From: Deltaproteobacteria bacterium
Lineage (GTDB): Bacteria; Desulfobacterota; Dissulfuribacteria; Dissulfuribacterales; QOAL01
Assembly (NCBI GenBank): GCA_015486425.1
Contig: WFRQ01000097.1
Location: 1-7,275, forward strand
Direction: 5' to 3'
Length of the DNA: 7,275 nt
Part shown: positions 1 through 5,485 of the stretch, piece after piece
How positions within the stretch are numbered: position 1 is the stretch's first letter
Layout: every line of letters begins with the position of its first letter
Made by a program: the position numbers and the translations under genes
Notes under the pieces: generated by a model
Seen by the model: only the letters and a program-made list of their open reading frames with translations
Databases searched by the model: none
Told to the model about the DNA's origin: nothing

Positions 1-314
1 CTCCTGATTCGACATCTGTATGGATACATATCAATATCGAGGAGCATTACGCACCTATAGTGACTACAAATACCAGGTTCTGGAATGTAAGCGGCGTTAG
101 AATCGATGCTGGCCTGTTTTCAGGCGTTGATATAAAAACCGAATCTATAGAGGCAATCGTTGCAGGTGGCATAGCTTTTGCTACACCTGAAGGAGATGAG
201 ATGGGAAGGCCGGCAAAGTCAGGCCGTCACTACATTCTGTATGAAGAAGCAGACGATGACTGGCTGGAGTGGCAACCTTCCATTTCTCTCAGAAGTAGGC
301 CTGCCAGACATTAA
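1..314 (+). CDS. pqiB: PqiB-like MCE-domain protein, C-terminal end (5' partial)
   Basis: This is the last ~104 codons of a gene that starts before the window; the first whole codon is at position 3 and the stop TAA is at 312-314. The frame is open to the left edge, and the family-like residues begin upstream of the GTG at 60, so that GTG is internal. The segments TRFWNVSG, GVDIKTES, AGGIAFATP and the tail DDDWLEWQPSI match the last MCE (MlaD-type) domain and C-terminus of PqiB-like proteins. In that family several stacked MCE domains form a periplasmic tunnel anchored in the inner membrane that moves lipids between membranes, usually with the PqiA membrane protein. The end falls where family members normally end, so the 3' side looks intact. 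No pqiC-like gene follows directly, and its relation to the next gene is unknown. Family assignment is fairly sure; the exact paralogue (PqiB versus YebT-like) cannot be settled from the tail. Confidence 0.8.
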   Translation, partial: PDSTSVWIHINIEEHYAPIVTTNTRFWNVSGVRIDAGLFSGVDIKTESIEAIVAGGIAFATPEGDEMGRPAKSGRHYILYEEADDDWLEWQPSISLRSRPARH

Positions 315-341
315 TGAAAAAAGGCAGGAAAAATATATGAC

Positions 342-463
342 CTAATTTGGGCGATTGTTCGGATTTGCTGCATATCCGCGAAAGAGGGATTTCCACTGTG
401 GTCGGCTATGTAGGTCTCCCCTTGACAGAGGAGATGCGTGAAGACGGCAATCCCCAAATTCAG
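342..463. repeat. Long inverted repeat in the spacer between pqiB-like and mepK-like genes
   Basis: The left arm at 342-357 (CTAATTTGGGCGATTG) and the right arm at 448-463 (reverse complement CTGAATTTGGGGATTG) are inverted copies differing by two single-base indels, and they span about 122 bp. The rest of the 315-499 spacer shows no promoter I would defend and no strong ribosome site for the next gene. The arms could be the ends of a small decayed non-autonomous element or a large regulatory dyad. The sequence alone does not decide. Confidence 0.35.
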
Positions 464-499
464 ATTTGACAGTTTATAAGTAAAGCACCGGATACAATC

Positions 500-1045
500 A
501 TGAAAGAGAACAGCGAGCTTTCCCGCAGACAGTTTATGAAGGGTATGGCGGCCGTTGCAGTATGTACCGCTGTCCCGGGCATTTCATCAGTTAGTAATGC
601 ATCAGTCAGGCAGGAGTTGTCGTTTTACCACACCCATACCTGCGAGACCCTGACGGTTCCATATCCGATTTCTCCCGGATACGAGAGAAACGTGATGGAT
701 GAGATCAACTACTTTCTCAGGGATTTCAGGACAGGTGATCTGCATGATATTGATCCTGGCCTGCTTGATATCCTATATCGCATAAAGCAAAGGGCAGGTG
801 GCCATGTTTATGAGGTGATATCAGGGTACCGGTCACCGGCAACCAACTGCATGCTCAGGCGCAGGAGCCGTGGCGTTGCACGTCACAGCCTGCACATGAA
901 GGGTATGGCAATTGACATAAGGTTGACTGGCGTCAATACCCTGACGCTTAGAAACTGCGCTCTGGCCCTCAGAAGGGGTGGTGTGGGGTACTACAGGAAG
1001 TCAGATTTTGTTCATGTGGACACGGGCCGTTTCCGGGTTTGGTAA
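500..1045 (+). CDS. mepK: Tat-exported MepK/YcbK-like murein endopeptidase (DUF882, M15 fold)
   Basis: The product is 181 aa, the usual size for the YcbK/MepK family. Residues 8-13 (SRRQFM) followed by a hydrophobic stretch to about residue 30 form a twin-arginine signal, so the protein is exported folded. The mature part carries the family landmarks DPGLLDILYRI (~85-95), ISGYRSPATN (~107-116), SRGVARHSLHMKG (~123-135) and the end GGVGYYRKSDFVHVDTG (~160-176). Predicted zinc ligands are His132, Asp139 and His172, the H-x6-D...H pattern of M15-type peptidases, and all are present. In E. coli MepK is a periplasmic Zn peptidase that cuts peptidoglycan cross-links, including LD (3-3) ones, to allow wall growth. 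The same role is inferred here. No strong Shine-Dalgarno precedes the ATG, but this start gives a proper Tat n-region. The gene stands alone and converges with queA 41 bp downstream. Confidence 0.88.
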   Translation: MKENSELSRRQFMKGMAAVAVCTAVPGISSVSNASVRQELSFYHTHTCETLTVPYPISPGYERNVMDEINYFLRDFRTGDLHDIDPGLLDILYRIKQRAGGHVYEVISGYRSPATNCMLRRRSRGVARHSLHMKGMAIDIRLTGVNTLTLRNCALALRRGGVGYYRKSDFVHVDTGRFRVW

Positions 1046-1086
1046 GTATATTTTTGGCTATGCGGTACCCTGTGAGCAGATACCCC

Positions 1087-2163
1087 TTACAGAATAAACA
1101 TGGCGTCTCCGTAACTGTAGAACCTGTATCCTCTGTCAACTGCTTCCCTGTATGCCTCAAGCACGCGTTCGCGCCCTGAAAATGCCGAAACCAGTATGAG
1201 CAGTGAGGAGCCGGGGAGGTGGAAATTGGTCAGCATGCAGTCAACAGCCCGGAATCTGAAGCCCGGCATTATATAAAGATCACATTCTCCGTTTCGGGGC
1301 TTGATGGTTCCATCTGAATCAGCAGCCCATTCTACGGATCGCACGCTTGTGGTGCCTACAGCCACAATCCTTCCACCCTTTTCTCTTGTCCTGTTGATAG
1401 TTCTGCACGCGTTCTCAGGCACCACCACGTATTCCGAGTGAATTCTGTGTTCCCTGATATCTTTGCTCCTTACCGGCGCAAAGGTACCATATCCCACATG
1501 CAGTGTAATTTCCGCCACTTCCACGCCCTTTTTCTTTAAGGCTTCAAGAACCGAGGCTGTAAAGTGAAGACCTGCAGTAGGGGCTGCAACCGATCCGGTT
1601 TCGCGTGCATAGACCGTCTGGTATCTTGATGCATCATCAGGGTCCCTGCTTTCCCGTTTTATATATGGCGGAAGTGGTGTTTCTCCGTATTTTTCCAGCA
1701 CAATATCTAACGGCTCCTGATGATGCAGCAGGACATCAGCGCTACCGTTCTTGTGTCTTTTCACAATTTCTATGGTGAGGCCCTGTCCAACCCGTACCTG
1801 CTGCCCAGGCCTTAATGGCTTGGAGCTTCGGGTAAGCGCCTGTGCACAGGCGCTCCGAAGGCCATGACCGGCCGTTTGCGGGTATGTCTGCTCAGGGTAG
1901 TGAAGCAGAAAGAATTCAACCCTGCCCCCTGTCTCCCTGTGGCCATGTATGCGTGCAGGAAAGACCCTGGTATTGTTCATGACAAGGCAGTCACCTGGTT
2001 CCATCAGTGTGTGGATATCCCTGAAGTGCAGGTGTTCAATCCTGCCCGAATCCCTGTGAAACACCATCAGCCTGGACTGGTCGCGGTCTTCTGAAGGATG
2101 CTGGGCAATGAGTTTTTCAGGAAGATGATACTGGTATGATGCCAGGGAATAGATATCAGCCAT
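1087..2163 (-). CDS. queA: S-adenosylmethionine:tRNA ribosyltransferase-isomerase QueA
   Basis: The product is 358 aa, full length for QueA. The enzyme transfers and isomerises the ribosyl part of SAM onto 7-aminomethyl-7-deazaguanine at position 34 of tRNAs with GUN anticodons, giving epoxyqueuosine in the cytoplasm. Family motifs are all visible: the N-terminal YHLPEKLIAQHP (12-23), NNTRVFPARIHG (63-74), PPYIKR (165-170), YARETGSVAAPTAGLHFT (185-202), VGYGTFAPVR (223-232), VGTTSVRSVEW (269-279) and LTNFHLPGSSLLILVSAF (311-328). The ATG (complement of 2161-2163) overlaps the stop of the upstream DUF2065 gene by 8 bases, so translation is probably coupled. An AAGGA about 12 bases upstream is a weak ribosome site. 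No other queuosine gene lies in the window. A slightly long loop at ~88-118 is the only departure from the typical layout. Identification is firm. Confidence 0.97.
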   Translation of the reverse strand: MADIYSLASYQYHLPEKLIAQHPSEDRDQSRLMVFHRDSGRIEHLHFRDIHTLMEPGDCLVMNNTRVFPARIHGHRETGGRVEFFLLHYPEQTYPQTAGHGLRSACAQALTRSSKPLRPGQQVRVGQGLTIEIVKRHKNGSADVLLHHQEPLDIVLEKYGETPLPPYIKRESRDPDDASRYQTVYARETGSVAAPTAGLHFTASVLEALKKKGVEVAEITLHVGYGTFAPVRSKDIREHRIHSEYVVVPENACRTINRTREKGGRIVAVGTTSVRSVEWAADSDGTIKPRNGECDLYIMPGFRFRAVDCMLTNFHLPGSSLLILVSAFSGRERVLEAYREAVDRGYRFYSYGDAMFIL

Positions 2164-2359
2164 TAAACAGCCCTGTCCTTAGAGCAAGATAGCAGAGGAA
2201 AAGTCCGAAGAGTACCGACATTGTACCCATGACACGAAGCTGTCCTGGTTTCATCTCAAGCATTTTTTTCATGTATTCCTGCATTTTCTCAGGAAAAGCA
2301 AAGTAAGGCAGCCCTTCAAGCACCATAACCATGCCTATTACCGTAATGAGAAGTTTCAT
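2156..2359 (-). CDS. DUF2065 (YjeT-like) small inner-membrane protein
   Basis: A 67-aa protein with two hydrophobic helices (about residues 3-20 and 42-62) joined by a charged amphipathic segment rich in Met, Lys and Glu. The N-terminal pattern GMVMVLEGLPYFAFPEKM and the later LRVMGTMSVLFGLFL fit the DUF2065/YjeT family, whose function is unknown. I chose the ATG complementary to 2357-2359 because GGAGG sits 6 bases upstream of it. An alternative start 14 codons earlier lacks such a site and would run through it. The end overlaps the start of queA by 8 bases (ATGGCTGA on the minus strand), so the two genes form an operon. Co-transcription with a tRNA modification gene need not mean shared function. 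Confidence 0.8.
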   Translation of the reverse strand: MKLLITVIGMVMVLEGLPYFAFPEKMQEYMKKMLEMKPGQLRVMGTMSVLFGLFLCYLALRTGLFNG

Positions 2360-2586
2360 AAATACCTCCAGGGGGGTATGCGTTCCCCTTGCCACACTCA
2401 CTCCATTGCAGTGTGTGGTGTATGTTACAGTCGCATTGAAGTATATACTTTAAGAGAGGCGCAGGCGAGAGACAATCAGAATACCGCATCTTGCCTGTGG
2501 TTTTGCCGGTTCGTCTGACTGCGGATAAGAAAACGGGATAGATTTTAAGAAAAAAGGCTGACAGGCTGAAAGATATCAGGGAAAAA
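2360..2586. other. Spacer upstream of DUF2065-queA, with a 12-bp palindrome
   Basis: No gene is seen here. The stretch lies between tRNA-Met and the DUF2065-queA operon, both on the minus strand, so it should hold the operon promoter. Read on the minus strand, TATACT (complement of 2443-2448) is a fair -10 element but lacks a good -35 at the right distance. It lies inside a perfect 12-bp palindrome AAGTATATACTT at 2439-2450. A six-T run on the minus strand (2550-2555), 31 bases after tRNA-Met, has only a weak 4-bp stem before it and is not called a terminator. Confidence 0.35.
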
Positions 2587-2663
2587 TGGTGGCGGTGCAG
2601 GGACTTGAACCCCGGACGCCGCGGATATGAGCCGCGTGCTCTGACCAGCTGAGCTACACCGCC
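2587..2663 (-). tRNA. tRNA-Met (anticodon CAT), CCA encoded
   Basis: A 77-nt cloverleaf can be folded on the minus strand. The acceptor is GGCGGTG/CACCGCC, the D stem GCTC/GAGC, the anticodon stem CGCGG/CCGCG with loop CTCATAT, and the T arm CGGGG-TTCAAGT-CCCTG with one G-T pair. The 3' CCA is encoded (2587-2589). Anticodon CAT with a paired first acceptor base (G1-C72) excludes initiator tRNA. It fits elongator Met, with the lysidine-modified tRNA-Ile2 as the alternative that an isotype model would have to exclude. Confidence 0.93.
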
Positions 2664-2677
2664 ATTTGCGGGTTACC

Positions 2678-2705
2678 TTATTAACTATTTTGCGCCCGCT
2701 GTCAA
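2678..2705 (-). promoter_or_regulatory. Candidate promoter of tRNA-Met
   Basis: On the minus strand a perfect -35 TTGACA (complement of 2700-2705) is followed after 16 bp by TAATAA (complement of 2678-2683), ending 14 bp before the tRNA. The -10 is imperfect (3 of 6), but the -35 and its placement are convincing. The promoter of tRNA-Lys has the same layout. Confidence 0.6.
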
Positions 2706-2873
2706 GGGTTTATATCTTACTGTGAAGACAGATTGATATTTTATCCTCCTTAATCGTTCTATTCCGGCTCCTGTTAATTTTGCAAGTTTACGGGTATTGC
2801 AGTCATCAGGGGCATGAGCAGGGTTCATTTGCGCTATTTTATAACAACATTCCTGATAAGTAATTGCTCCCCC

Positions 2874-2913
2874 AAAAAATAAAAGGCACTCACGCAAAAA
2901 AGCGTAAGTGCCT
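2874..2913 (-). terminator. Intrinsic terminator after tRNA-Lys
   Basis: On the minus strand, 9 bases past the CCA of tRNA-Lys, AGGCACTTACGC (complement of 2902-2913) and GCGTGAGTGCCT (complement of 2884-2895) form a 12-bp stem with one T-G pair and a six-T loop. It is followed by TTTT-A-TTTTTT (complement of 2874-2884). This is a textbook rho-independent terminator and implies that tRNA-Lys and tRNA-Met are transcribed separately. Confidence 0.9.
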
Positions 2914-2921
2914 GAATTTAC

Positions 2922-2997
2922 TGGTGGGCCGTTAGGGAATCGAACCCCAAACCTATTGATTAAGAGTCAATTGCTCTGCCAATTGAGCTAACGGCCC
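2922..2997 (-). tRNA. tRNA-Lys (anticodon CTT), CCA encoded
   Basis: A 76-nt cloverleaf on the minus strand. The acceptor is GGGCCGT/ACGGCCC, the D stem GCTC/GAGC, the anticodon stem ATTGA/TCAAT with loop CTCTTAA, and the T arm TGGGG-TTCGATT-CCCTA. CCA is encoded (2922-2924). Anticodon CTT reads AAG lysine codons. The anticodon arm and acceptor closely resemble bacterial tRNA-Lys. Confidence 0.95.
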
Positions 2998-3012
2998 TGA
3001 AGTACGGGGCAC

Positions 3013-3040
3013 TCTTTACCATATATTCTATTGATGTCAA
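3013..3040 (-). promoter_or_regulatory. Candidate promoter of tRNA-Lys
   Basis: On the minus strand TTGACA (complement of 3035-3040), a 16-bp spacer and TAAAGA (complement of 3013-3018) end 15 bp before the tRNA. The -35 lies in the nonamer CCCTTGACA, which also precedes tRNA-Met. The -10 is a partial match. Confidence 0.6.
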
Positions 3041-3058
3041 GGGACGGTGCATAAGTTT

Positions 3059-3118
3059 TTGACTGTGTCGGTAACACGTTTTTTTTATATTGACTACTAA
3101 CTGGGTATGGGGTAATTT
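3059..3118 (+). promoter_or_regulatory. Weak plus-strand promoter candidates upstream of the nickel operon
   Basis: Two TTGACT hexamers point towards nikK. The one at 3090-3095 has TAATTT at 3113-3118 after 17 bp. The one at 3059-3064 has TTTTAT at 3083-3088 after 18 bp and encloses the small dyad GTGT-cggta-ACAC (3065-3077) in its spacer. Both -10 elements are poor and about 300 bp of leader would follow, so this is only a candidate. The rest of the 2998-3386 gene-free stretch holds the repeat and dyad listed separately. Confidence 0.25.
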
Positions 3119-3183
3119 CAACTCAGTCAGTTATTAGCTTTTTGTAGGATTATCGGCACAATTGTCAGGAGTGGTCCGATAGT

Positions 3184-3290
3184 TAAGGGGCTGTCCAAAA
3201 ATAAGTTGGATGATAGCGCGCTCAGATTTAGCTCAGGATGGCCTGAAGATGATATGCGAAATCGGTAAGTTATTTTTGGATAACCCCTAA
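3184..3290. mobile_element. MITE-like 101-bp element with 18-bp terminal inverted repeats
   Basis: The left end GGGGCTGTCCAAAAATAA (3187-3204) and the reverse complement of the right end, GGGGTTATCCAAAAATAA (3270-3287), match at 16 of 18 positions. The triplet TAA lies directly outside both ends (3184-3186 and 3288-3290), as expected of a 3-bp target duplication. The 65-bp interior has no ORF. This fits a non-autonomous miniature insertion element mobilised by an unseen transposase; ends of the GGGRCTGTCC type occur in several IS families, so I do not name one. It lies 97 bp upstream of nikK and may alter its expression. Confidence 0.6.
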
Positions 3291-3313
3291 GTGTCAGTAA
3301 TTCAAGTGGTTAA

Positions 3314-3354
3314 CCTGTACCGCCTGCTCACTGTGAGCCTTGAGGCATGACAGG
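3314..3354 (+). promoter_or_regulatory. Structured leader or operator dyad upstream of nikK
   Basis: Three nested pairings share one axis: CCTGT (3314-3318) with ACAGG (3350-3354), GCCT (3322-3325) with AGGC (3343-3346), and GCTCA (3326-3330) with TGAGC (3334-3338). As DNA the core GCTCAC-T-GTGAGC (3326-3338) is a perfect dyad. As RNA it would be a 14-bp stem with a 3x3 internal loop, a 4-nt bulge and a 3-nt loop. It ends 20 bases before the ribosome site of nikK and lacks a following T run, so it is not a terminator. It could be an operator for a metal regulator or part of a cis-acting RNA. I do not recognise a known riboswitch. Confidence 0.4.
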
Positions 3355-3386
3355 GCAGGAAAATTTAGAACAGAGAGGAGATTAGA

Positions 3387-4208
3387 ATGAAAGGGATAAA
3401 AGATCAGGGAAATATCCGCAGTGTTTTGGGTAGCGCAATCCATGCCGTTCTGGTTCTAACATTATTGCTGTTCTGGGCTTCAGCCGCATCTGCCCATTTC
3501 GGGGTGATTTTACCGTCAGATGACATTGTGGAAAGCGGAGAGTCACACACCATTGACCTTGAACTTCAGTTCATGCACCCCTTTGAGCAGAAATTCATGG
3601 ACCTTACAAAGCCTGAAAAATTTGGTTTTGTACTGGCAGGGAAATACACCTGTCTCATACCGTCCTTAAAACAGACAAAAACCGCAGGACATGAAACATG
3701 GCAGGCAAGTGTCACCCTGAAGAGGCCCGGAGATCATATTTTTTATTTTATACCCGAGCCCTACTGGGAGCCTGCTGAGGACTGCTATATACAGCACTTT
3801 ACCAAGGTTATTGTCAATGCCTTTGGCCTTGAGGAAGGATGGACCGAGCCTGCCGGCCTTGAAGCTGAGATAGTGCCACTGTCACGCCCCTATGGGTTAT
3901 GGACAAATGACGTTTTTCGTGGCAGGGTGTTGTTTCATGGAAAGCCTGTGCCCGGTGCCGAGGTGGAGTACGAATATTATAACGCTCCTGTAAACGGGGC
4001 CAGCGTAAAGGATCCTGCGCCTCCATACATTACACAGGTTGCAGTTGCGGATTCAGACGGTGTGTTCACCGTTTCGCTTCCCATGGAAGGCTGGTGGGGT
4101 TTTGCGGCTCTTATGACTGATCCAGGCGCCATGAAGCATGATGGAAAAAAGGTTAATGTAGAAAAGGGTGCTGTGCTGTGGGTGCGCACCCGTGATATGA
4201 AGAGGTAG
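3387..4208 (+). CDS. nikK: NikK-like periplasmic accessory protein of a nickel ECF transporter (DUF4198)
   Basis: A 273-aa exported protein. Residues 1-36 form a Sec signal (basic start, hydrophobic 20-31, cleavage motif ASA before His37), so the mature protein should begin HFGVILPSDD. The mature part fits the DUF4198 family linked to nickel and cobalt uptake. It has an N-terminal beta domain with LELQFMHPFEQKFMDL (58-73), a middle section with PEPYWEPAEDCYIQHF (123-138), and a C-terminal Ig-like domain with GKPVPGAEVEYEYYN (185-199) and DSDGVFTVSLPMEGWWGFAAL (222-242). Eight His residues are present from 37 on. There is no membrane anchor, so it is presumably soluble and docks on NikM or NikL. 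GAGGAG 6 bases before the ATG is a strong ribosome site. It is the first gene of nikKMLQO. A role in capturing or presenting Ni2+ is inferred from context; the biochemical function is not established by the sequence. Confidence 0.85.
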   Translation: MKGIKDQGNIRSVLGSAIHAVLVLTLLLFWASAASAHFGVILPSDDIVESGESHTIDLELQFMHPFEQKFMDLTKPEKFGFVLAGKYTCLIPSLKQTKTAGHETWQASVTLKRPGDHIFYFIPEPYWEPAEDCYIQHFTKVIVNAFGLEEGWTEPAGLEAEIVPLSRPYGLWTNDVFRGRVLFHGKPVPGAEVEYEYYNAPVNGASVKDPAPPYITQVAVADSDGVFTVSLPMEGWWGFAALMTDPGAMKHDGKKVNVEKGAVLWVRTRDMKR

Positions 4209-4214
4209 TACAAT

Positions 4215-4829
4215 ATGCACATTGCCGAGGGGGTTCTTGCTGCTCCCGTACTTGCTGCAGGGTGGGCCGGCACCAGTGCCGGCCTTGCCCTGGGGCTTAG
4301 AAAAATGAATGCCGAGAAGATCCCGGAGACTGCTCTGCTTACAGCAGCACTTTTTGTGGCGTCTCTGGTGCATGTGCCGGTTGGGCCGTCCAACTCTCAC
4401 CTTGTGTTAAACGGCCTCGCAGGCCTGATGCTTGGATGGGCAGCTTTTCCGGCAGTGTTTACTGCCCTGGCACTTCAGGCAGTGCTCTTCCAGTTCGGAG
4501 GCCTGACTACTCTCGGTGTCAATACGTTTAATATTGCTCTTCCGGCAGTAGCTGTCGGTTTTCTCATGCGCAGGTTTCTATACTCACCTTCAAGGCAGGT
4601 TGCGGTTATAGCAGCCGGAGTGGGTGGTTTTCTGGCCGTTGTTGCAGGGGCATTAATGGTGGCTGTAACTCTGTCCCTGTCAGGCGAGTCGTTTTTGAAT
4701 GTGGCAAGGATTATCTTTATTGCTCATATCCCGGTAGCCCTTGTTGAGGGTGTTATTACCGGTTCTGTGGTATCATTTCTGCTGAGGGTCAAGCCTGGAA
4801 TGCTTCACTGCACTGCCGGGGCAGGTTAG
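4215..4829 (+). CDS. nikM: NikM, substrate-specific (S) membrane subunit of the nickel ECF transporter
   Basis: A 204-aa integral membrane protein of the CbiM/NikM family. It begins MHIAEGVL; in NikM the free N-terminal amine, His2 and a later His bind the metal, so the start matters. The ATG is fixed by an AGAGG 9 bases upstream, which overlaps the end of nikK. LVHVPVGPSNSHLVLNGLAG (51-70) supplies His53 and His62. It has the NikM form rather than the SHPTGTG form of cobalt-type CbiM, so nickel is the likely substrate. LQAVLFQFGGLTTLGVNTFN (87-106) and AHIPVALVEGVITG (170-183) are further family signatures. Five or six hydrophobic helices fill the rest. No NikN domain is fused to it, in line with the separate NikK and NikL. 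Nickel over cobalt is inferred from motif type and neighbours. Confidence 0.94.
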   Translation: MHIAEGVLAAPVLAAGWAGTSAGLALGLRKMNAEKIPETALLTAALFVASLVHVPVGPSNSHLVLNGLAGLMLGWAAFPAVFTALALQAVLFQFGGLTTLGVNTFNIALPAVAVGFLMRRFLYSPSRQVAVIAAGVGGFLAVVAGALMVAVTLSLSGESFLNVARIIFIAHIPVALVEGVITGSVVSFLLRVKPGMLHCTAGAG

Positions 4830-4830
4830 A

Positions 4831-5469
4831 TTGGCTGTGATTCCAAGAATATTTTTTATTATGCTGTTTCTGCTCGTCTGTTCATCAGGGGCAGCAATGG
4901 CCCATCGCGTAAATATTCACGCTCTGCAGAAAGGCAGGGTTGTCCAGGTACATGCCTACTGGGTCGATGGAACAGATGCCCGGGATGCCGAACTCAAGGC
5001 AATTGATTCAAATGGCAAGGTGGCATTTCAGGGCATTACTGATAAAGATGGTGTCTGCATGTTCAGTCTTCCCAGGGCCGGGGTTTACCGCCTGGTATTT
5101 GATGCCGGCATGGGGCACAGGGCTGAAACCAGCCTGGAATACAGTCTGTCTGAAGATTTAAAAAGTTCTTCCATGGAAAATTCAGTGGCTGAGGCCCATG
5201 CCAGCCTTACGCCCCGTCAGCAGGGTACTGAACTCCAAAAGTCAGGGGCAGCTTCAGGTACTTCTGATTGCACAATTCCAGATGCCGTGCTGACCCGGAT
5301 TGATGCCATGATGGATAGAAAGCTGAGGCCGGTGCTTGATGAGCTGTCCGCGCTCCGGGAACGTGACAACCGCATAAGAATTCGGGATGTTACAGGCGGA
5401 CTGGGCTATATACTTGGCATTGCCGGTCTGGCTGCCTGGTTTTCTGCCAGGAAAGGCAATGGCAAATAA
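4831..5469 (+). CDS. nikL: NikL-like membrane-anchored accessory protein of the nickel ECF transporter
   Basis: A 212-aa protein with a signal peptide (1-24, cleavage motif AMA before His25), a small beta-sandwich domain resembling carboxypeptidase-regulatory/Ig repeats (25-105, with NGKVAFQGITDKDGVCMFSL at 61-80 and DAGMGHRAE at 91-99), and a low-complexity polar linker (~106-146). A charged, probably coiled-coil segment (149-184) and one C-terminal helix (189-204) followed by basic residues complete it. It would thus be anchored in the inner membrane with its metal-facing domain in the periplasm. This matches NikL, the partner of NikK in nickel ECF systems lacking NikN. The start is TTG at 4831, 5 bases after AGG and one base after the nikM stop; GTG at 4837 is the alternative. 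Both keep Arg6 in the signal n-region, whereas the ATG at 4861 would remove it. A repeat end begins exactly at the stop codon. Confidence 0.83.
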   Translation: MAVIPRIFFIMLFLLVCSSGAAMAHRVNIHALQKGRVVQVHAYWVDGTDARDAELKAIDSNGKVAFQGITDKDGVCMFSLPRAGVYRLVFDAGMGHRAETSLEYSLSEDLKSSSMENSVAEAHASLTPRQQGTELQKSGAASGTSDCTIPDAVLTRIDAMMDRKLRPVLDELSALRERDNRIRIRDVTGGLGYILGIAGLAAWFSARKGNGK

Positions 5470-5485
5470 GGGACTGTCCCAAAAA
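5467..5485. repeat. Single copy of the repeat end (TAAGGGACTGTCCCAAAAA)
   Basis: This stretch matches the left edge of the element at 3184 (TAAGGGGCTGTCC-AAAAA) at all but one base and one indel, including the TAA, which here is the stop codon of nikL. The core GGGACTGTCCC (5470-5480) is itself a perfect 11-bp dyad. I could not find a facing inverted copy in 5486-5589, so this is either a one-ended remnant or an imprecisely deleted insertion. The remaining gap up to nikQ shows no gene; the nikL frame stays open beyond its stop as far as 5565 but has no homology I recognise. Confidence 0.45.

Noticed and set aside
60..62. GTG as the start of the first gene
   Set aside because: The frame is open to the window edge, and PqiB-like residues (about 19 codons ending in the YAPIV-TTNTRFWN run) begin before it, so it is an internal codon.
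1864..2094. A 76-codon plus-strand reading frame within queA
   Set aside because: It is antisense to the conserved N-terminal part of QueA and has no ribosome site or recognisable motif.
2360..2401. A longer DUF2065 protein starting at the ATG complementary to 2399-2401
   Set aside because: A strong GGAGG lies 6 bases before the inner ATG at 2359, and the extra residues would run through it and do not fit the family start.
2685..2897. A 70-codon minus-strand reading frame in the spacer between the two tRNA genes
   Set aside because: It starts inside the tRNA-Lys terminator stem and ends within the tRNA-Met promoter region, has no ribosome site and no recognisable family.
3065..3086. GTGT-cggta-ACAC followed by eight T as a plus-strand terminator or NikR operator
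   Set aside because: The stem is only 4-5 bp and no plus-strand gene lies upstream. A NikR-type site needs half-sites separated by about 16 bp, which is not seen.
3100..3386. Cobalamin or NiCo riboswitch before the transporter operon
   Set aside because: I see no B12-box-like segment or the conserved G-rich junctions of these RNAs. Only the local nested dyad at 3314-3354 is supported.
3977..4400. Long minus-strand reading frames (138 and 115 codons) across the nikK-nikM junction
   Set aside because: They are antisense shadows of two clearly coding, family-matched genes and have no homology of their own.
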